A DNA stretch of 64,000 bases, from the NCBI GenBank assembly GCA_026874595.1, contig CM049322.1:37071340-37135339 (forward strand). The letters run 5' to 3'. Below, one piece after another: positions 59,779 to 64,000 of the stretch. The notes under the pieces are model-generated. The model had not been told where the DNA came from, made no database searches, and saw nothing but the letters and a program-made list of their open reading frames with translations. Every line of letters starts with the position of its first letter. Within the stretch, counting starts at the first letter, position 1. The DNA comes from Sipunculus nudus. Lineage: Eukaryota > Annelida > Sipuncula > Golfingiida > Sipunculidae. The position numbers and the translations under genes were made by a program.

Positions 59779-59944
59779 CTAGGTCCAAAAATTTTGATTT
59801 GGTTCCCGTTCGACTCTGGCGATGCCTAAAATCATGTTTTCCCTATAGCTCACGGTGTATAAGACAGAGTGATCTAACTCCGTTTCTTTGAGATATTGCA
59901 GGGCGGGGACCTCCTCATATATTAATTCAAAAGTTTCTGTGATT
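59779..59944 (-). CDS. Candidate terminal exon
   Basis: The exon follows a T-rich minus-strand acceptor (TTTTATTTTTAAG) and is open for 54 codons to TAG. The sequence is acidic and Tyr-rich (FELIYEEVPALQYLKETELDHSVLY). LIYEEV fits the L-x-Y-x-x-V form of an ITIM, as in cytoplasmic tails of receptors. A good internal donor (ACC|GTGAGC) offers an alternative end. No family is recognised. Confidence 0.25.
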
Positions 59945-60293
59945 CTTAAAAATAAAAGAAATGGTGTTAAAAGGAAATAAATATTGGTGTCATTTTGCAA
60001 GTAAATTGATTTTACATGAATGTTTTATATTAAAAGTGTAAATGAGGCACGATAATTTTAATTTTTGATCCAATGTAAAATTACTCGATCTGCGGCTATG
60101 AAAACACTAAGATGGGTGTGATTTCCACAGTACGGAAATTCATGTATTGGAAAATGTAGAAAACCCATATGAAGCATGCCTCATGGACCTTTGAATTTCT
60201 GCGCCAGACTAAACAATCTTATGGATAGGTTGGCCCCATGATAACCTTGATAATAAAATTGAGAGAATTGATAAAGTCAGTAGGGAGTCTGAT

Positions 60294-60870
60294 GCCCCAC
60301 GACAATAATAATAATAATTGTTATAATAATATAATTATACTTCTACCGAAGGGGATTTAAGACCCGAGCATGATAATTATTCTTCTGTAGGGGGCTCCAT
60401 GATTATAATGCTTACAGAAGCGGCTTGCGGCACCATGATTATAATGATACTACAGCAGGCGACATGAGGCACCATAATAATAATAATATAATTGTAATAC
60501 TACTTCTTTAGCGGGCCCTAAGGCCGCATGATAATATAACTAGCATAGGTGACTGGATGCAACATGTCAATAATGATTCTAATATAGAGGGCTGACGCAC
60601 TATCAGAATAATAATTTAACTGTGGGCGGCATGAGGCACAATGGTTATAATTCTACCACGATACTACCGTAGTTGTATTCTAGTATAAGGGACCTAAGGG
60701 ACCATCATCATAATGCTACCTCTGCAGGCGGCCTGAGGCATGATAATAATAATAATGATAATATTATTATTTTAATATGATAAGAATAATAAGAATAATA
60801 AGAATAATAAACGTAAGATCATGATAAAAATGGTACTACAACAAGGGGCCCCATGCCACCAAGGGGCACC
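60294..60870. repeat. Degenerate TAA-rich minisatellite, block 1
   Basis: Roughly 45-70-bp units alternate ATAATAATA runs with a GC-richer core like CTGTAGGGGGCTxxATG, GCGGCxTGxGGCACCATGAT or GGGCCCTAAGGCCGCATGAT. At least eight degenerate units can be followed. Confidence 0.75.
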
Positions 60871-61479
60871 ATAATATTAACTAGTGACCCATGAATTTCA
60901 ACGCTCAGCTGAATATGCTTTTGAATATATTTTTATAAGTTTTTTTTCAATATGTGGGTCCTGTAACCTTGAGAACTTACTTTCCCCGAACCTACACCAC
61001 TATGATTTGCATAACAATCTTAGGAAGAAAGTGGGTTCAGTGACCTTGACCTTTGACTAGGTAATCTCAGTCTTTGCAGATTTCTTCCACTCTAGGGAGG
61101 TAGGCCGTATGTTAAAGATGGAAGGGTTGGGATGAAGAGTTCGATTTACAATGCATCCAGTCATATTAAATATGTGGTTCTTGTTACCTGTACCCTGAAA
61201 TTAAAATGATTCTAACTTTAGTGTTAGGTTATTAATAAATAAAATTTGAAGGCAATCTGTCTTACCGATTCGGGCCCAATTTCAGGTTTCCAAGGAGATT
61301 TTTACTGACCCACATGGATGTTTACTTGGAAGCTTCTTTGGTTAACGGTTACGATGTGTACCTTGCTACCGGACGGCCGGGTGGACGGCGATCAAAGCAC
61401 CATTCCTATATATCAAATGACTTTCAGTCAGCTCACCGAATTATACAATAGGATCCCGATGCACCATCACACACGAATC
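60871..61479. other. Spacer with interspersed-repeat motifs
   Basis: Contains GTGACCTTGACCTTTGAC (about 61040) and, near 61375-61420, GGACGGCGATCAAAGCACC followed by CATTCCTATATATCAAATGA, which look like parts of an interspersed repeat. No coding frame. Confidence 0.45.
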
Positions 61480-61812
61480 CTACTGTAGGGGGCTTAAGGG
61501 CCAATCCTAATAGTAATACTACTGTAGGGCTTTGAGGTCCAATGATAAAAATAATACTAGTGGAGAAAGCCCGACGCCCAATAGTTATAATAAAAATAAT
61601 AATAATAATAATAATAATGTAGGGGGACTGAGGCCCATCATAATAATAATAGTACTGTTTGGGGACTCAAGCACTTTTTAATAATAATATTACCTTAGTG
61701 CCCTGAGGGCCAACTACTTTTAAAAATGATACCGTAGTAGGTGTTATTAATTATAGGGCTACAAGGGGCCTTAGACGCCATGATGATAAAATGGCAATAA
61801 TGATAATAAATT
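61480..61812. repeat. Degenerate TAA-rich minisatellite, block 2
   Basis: Same design as block 1: CTACTGTAGGGGGCTTAAGG, TACTGTAGGGCTTTGAGG, GTAGGGGGACTGAGGCCCAT and further cores separated by AATAATAATA. Confidence 0.75.
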
Positions 61813-63501
61813 ACATAGAGCGATTAGAGAAAGGAACAATTTGATCAAACCAAAGTAATACAATAGTAAAATAATTAAGGAAATGTCAACAATCTAGTGA
61901 CCAGCAATGAATAACTTGATTAGAAGAAAGAATTTTTATATGCAGGTCAAGGACTACATGTGCAATGAAGTGCAGAACTTCAGAATATCTATTTTAACAG
62001 TTTTCAGTAATGTTTCAAAAGACTTGGTTTGTCTATTTGTCCTATAAATTGCTAGATTTGAGGAATACATCTAAGAAGGATTCCTATTCTCGTTCTTAAT
62101 AATTTTTTTAAAGATGCCAGTGAAAAATCCCTTAATACACTCACATGACTTTTTAAATAAAAGTACTGAGAACTAAGCAACCCTTAAAAATTTTCAAAAA
62201 GGAAGATAAACTCACAACATTACCAGGTGAAAGCATTCACCAAGTTCAACATATGTACAAAAATATAGGGAAAATCCAGACATCCATTGATGAGAAAAGC
62301 CATCTATTGTGTCGAAGCTTGATGAAAAAGGGCACGAATAAGGACCGAAGGACCAATATGTCTGACACGATTCTGAACAACTGTATGGGCCAAGTCCCTT
62401 TACAATTTGAATAAAAACTAGAATGATTCACGTGCTTTCATTTTTTATAAGTTACACCATGACTACCAAAAGGCGTTTGAAAGGGTAATTTCTTATGGGA
62501 CCAAAACCAAGGCAAATGCACATAAAACCACCAAAAAATGTAAGTGGATCCGCAAATTTTGGTTCGTGGCATTATTTTTTCCAGGTTAGACGTATATGCA
62601 TTTTTTTGTGTTAACCGACAAGCAACAGACGACGGAAGACGGACGAAAAACGGACACAACACCATGATTATTGTTGACAAGTGCGCTAATAACAAATTAT
62701 TCTAAGATGGGAATTTCATAATACAAATAAAAAAAAAAACATGCATAGAAAATAAAATGTTAGCACAACCAGTCTCTTTAAACCGTCAAATTTGCCATGC
62801 TCAATGCACAAACAAAGTTGGAAAGAACAATAGATACATCCACCACTGAAATACTTACAGGGTGTTTATAATTATGTGTAAAATGTGTCAAGTAACAACC
62901 ACTCAAAATTTCAGGACAGTTAATGAAAGCAAGCGAGTTAAAAAAAAATCTATCGGATGTTTCTTCAACGAAGAAGACCCGTAAATATGCACCCTTATAC
63001 AAACTAATTAATTCTGAAAGTACTTATTCTTCATAACACAAAACTGAGAATAGCTTTCATCTTTTACCTTTAACAAATGACCCCAAAATTGATCAAGCTC
63101 TCATCCTTTGTTCATTGACAATATGAGATGGTTTTAAAACAGGAGATCAGTCAAAACAAGAACTTATAATTATTATACCAAATTGAGTTATAATAAAAAC
63201 CTTAAAATTAACATTCTGATACCAAAATCGATAGGGTTCTTCATGGTGGCTTACACATTGGAGGTCTGAATCATATTATTCACTGCAAAGACGGTTCTAA
63301 AAGTAATCTGCAGGTAGCCCACAGAATATCGGTCACAAGGACCTATTTTCAGGTAGCGCTTAAGCTCAATTATCAGAATGTATAACTTATATATTATATT
63401 ATCAGACAAGTAAGAATACCTCATTAGAAATGTGAAATCCTGTAAGTAAGCATGGATAATGTGAGCAGACGCCACTACTGATCAATGGTCCTTTCTTGCC
63501 T
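61813..63501. other. Intergenic sequence
   Basis: No supported gene. ACGGAAGACGGACGAAAAAC near 62630-62650 resembles the tail of an interspersed repeat. Confidence 0.4.
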
Positions 63502-64000
63502 TTACAGCTTCAAGTAGTGTTGGACTGATAACGGAATACGGTAGTAAATGATTAAGAATACATGTTTGTCGTATAGAATAATAATGTTTGCCCTTTGTGA
63601 ATCGTAATTATTCAAAATAACATCCAATAAGCTTAATTCGTTTACTTGTGGCCGGTTTTCCTCCAACAAATTATTTTTAATTTTGTTCCATATTGTACCC
63701 ACTTTGGGGCAAAACCAAAGTATATGTTTCATAGTCTCTTCTTCCTGTTTACAAAATGTTCAAGAGGCATCATTCACCAAATTGATCTTAAAGAGAAAGG
63801 AATTCAAAACTAAGCAGTTATGCATTTTCCTGTACTGGAAATATCTTAGTTAACTATCAATTGTGTTTCTGTATAAATTTTTAAAACCTTTATAAACCTC
63901 ACCTTCTGTGACATTTAACTCTAACATCCATCTTTGACCGTTTTCTCAGGTTTTTCACTGAAATCCTGTAAAACCTTTCTATAAACAGTTTTGGTCATAT
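63502..64000 (-). pseudogene. L1/Tx1-like LINE, C-terminal part, cut by window edge
   Basis: Minus-strand frames give RWMLELNVTEGEVYKGFKNLY, a stop, then LRYFQYRKMHN, FLFKINLVND and CKQEEETMKHILWFCPKVGTIWNKI. This is the usual post-RT end of L1/Tx1-type ORF2, in which FQYR and the C-x2-C...E-x-H-x-C cysteine motif recur (the first cysteine of the pair is lost). The frame shifts near 63930 and has two stops. The element continues upstream beyond position 64000. Confidence 0.8.

Noticed and set aside
60294-61812. Possible CRISPR array from regularly spaced repeats
   Set aside because: Units are degenerate, spacing is irregular, spacers are simple TAA sequence and the genome is eukaryotic.

Overview
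The window is nuclear DNA from an animal, most likely a marine invertebrate and perhaps a mollusc or another lophotrochozoan. It is AT-rich, has no bacterial-style gene packing, contains many (AT)n runs, and carries remnants of metazoan mobile elements: CR1/Rex-like and L1/Tx1-like LINEs, a DIRS-like retroelement, a Ty3/Gypsy element with an env-like frame, a hAT, TTAA-flanked elements, a TA-flanked MITE and tRNA-derived SINEs. The taxon is an inference; no ribosomal or mitochondrial marker is present.

Host coding sequence is sparse. The best candidate is a minus-strand gene whose first two coding exons (12113-12256, then 10706-10853) have good splice sites, join in phase and together encode a CARD-like death-fold domain. 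Weaker minus-strand exon candidates at 15608-16653 include a fibronectin-III-like exon. Two further single-exon candidates lie at 58997-59227 (+) and 59779-59944 (-).

Layout: 1-4.4 kb, a LINE relic and a SINE; 6.5-12.3 kb, the CARD gene with a TTAA element in its second intron; 13.2-14.6 kb, a repeat with 332-bp internal units carrying CTCF-like motifs; 15.6-17.2 kb, FN3-like exons and a LINE fragment; 17.8-31.2 kb, an almost perfect tandem duplication of a 6.7-kb unit with a DIRS-like fragment and a LINE split by a hAT; 33.3-36.3 kb, a terminal-inverted-repeat element with a broken OTU-protease domain and a PHD finger; 41-45 kb, a two-copy hairpin repeat and a LINE N-terminus with a 2A-like peptide; 46-48 and 54.3-56.2 kb, two more copies of the TTAA element, both keeping a related reading frame; 48.5-52.7 kb, a decayed, mosaic Gypsy element with an env-like frame; 60.3-61.8 kb, a degenerate TAA-rich minisatellite; 63.5-64 kb, the end of an L1-like LINE.

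The most unusual points are the OTU/PHD element, the TTAA family with a conserved acidic reading frame, the Gypsy mosaic with two integrase zinc-finger regions, the 2A-like motif, and the young 6.7-kb duplication whose right breakpoint lies inside the hAT. All retroelement frames are broken by stops, frameshifts or deletions.
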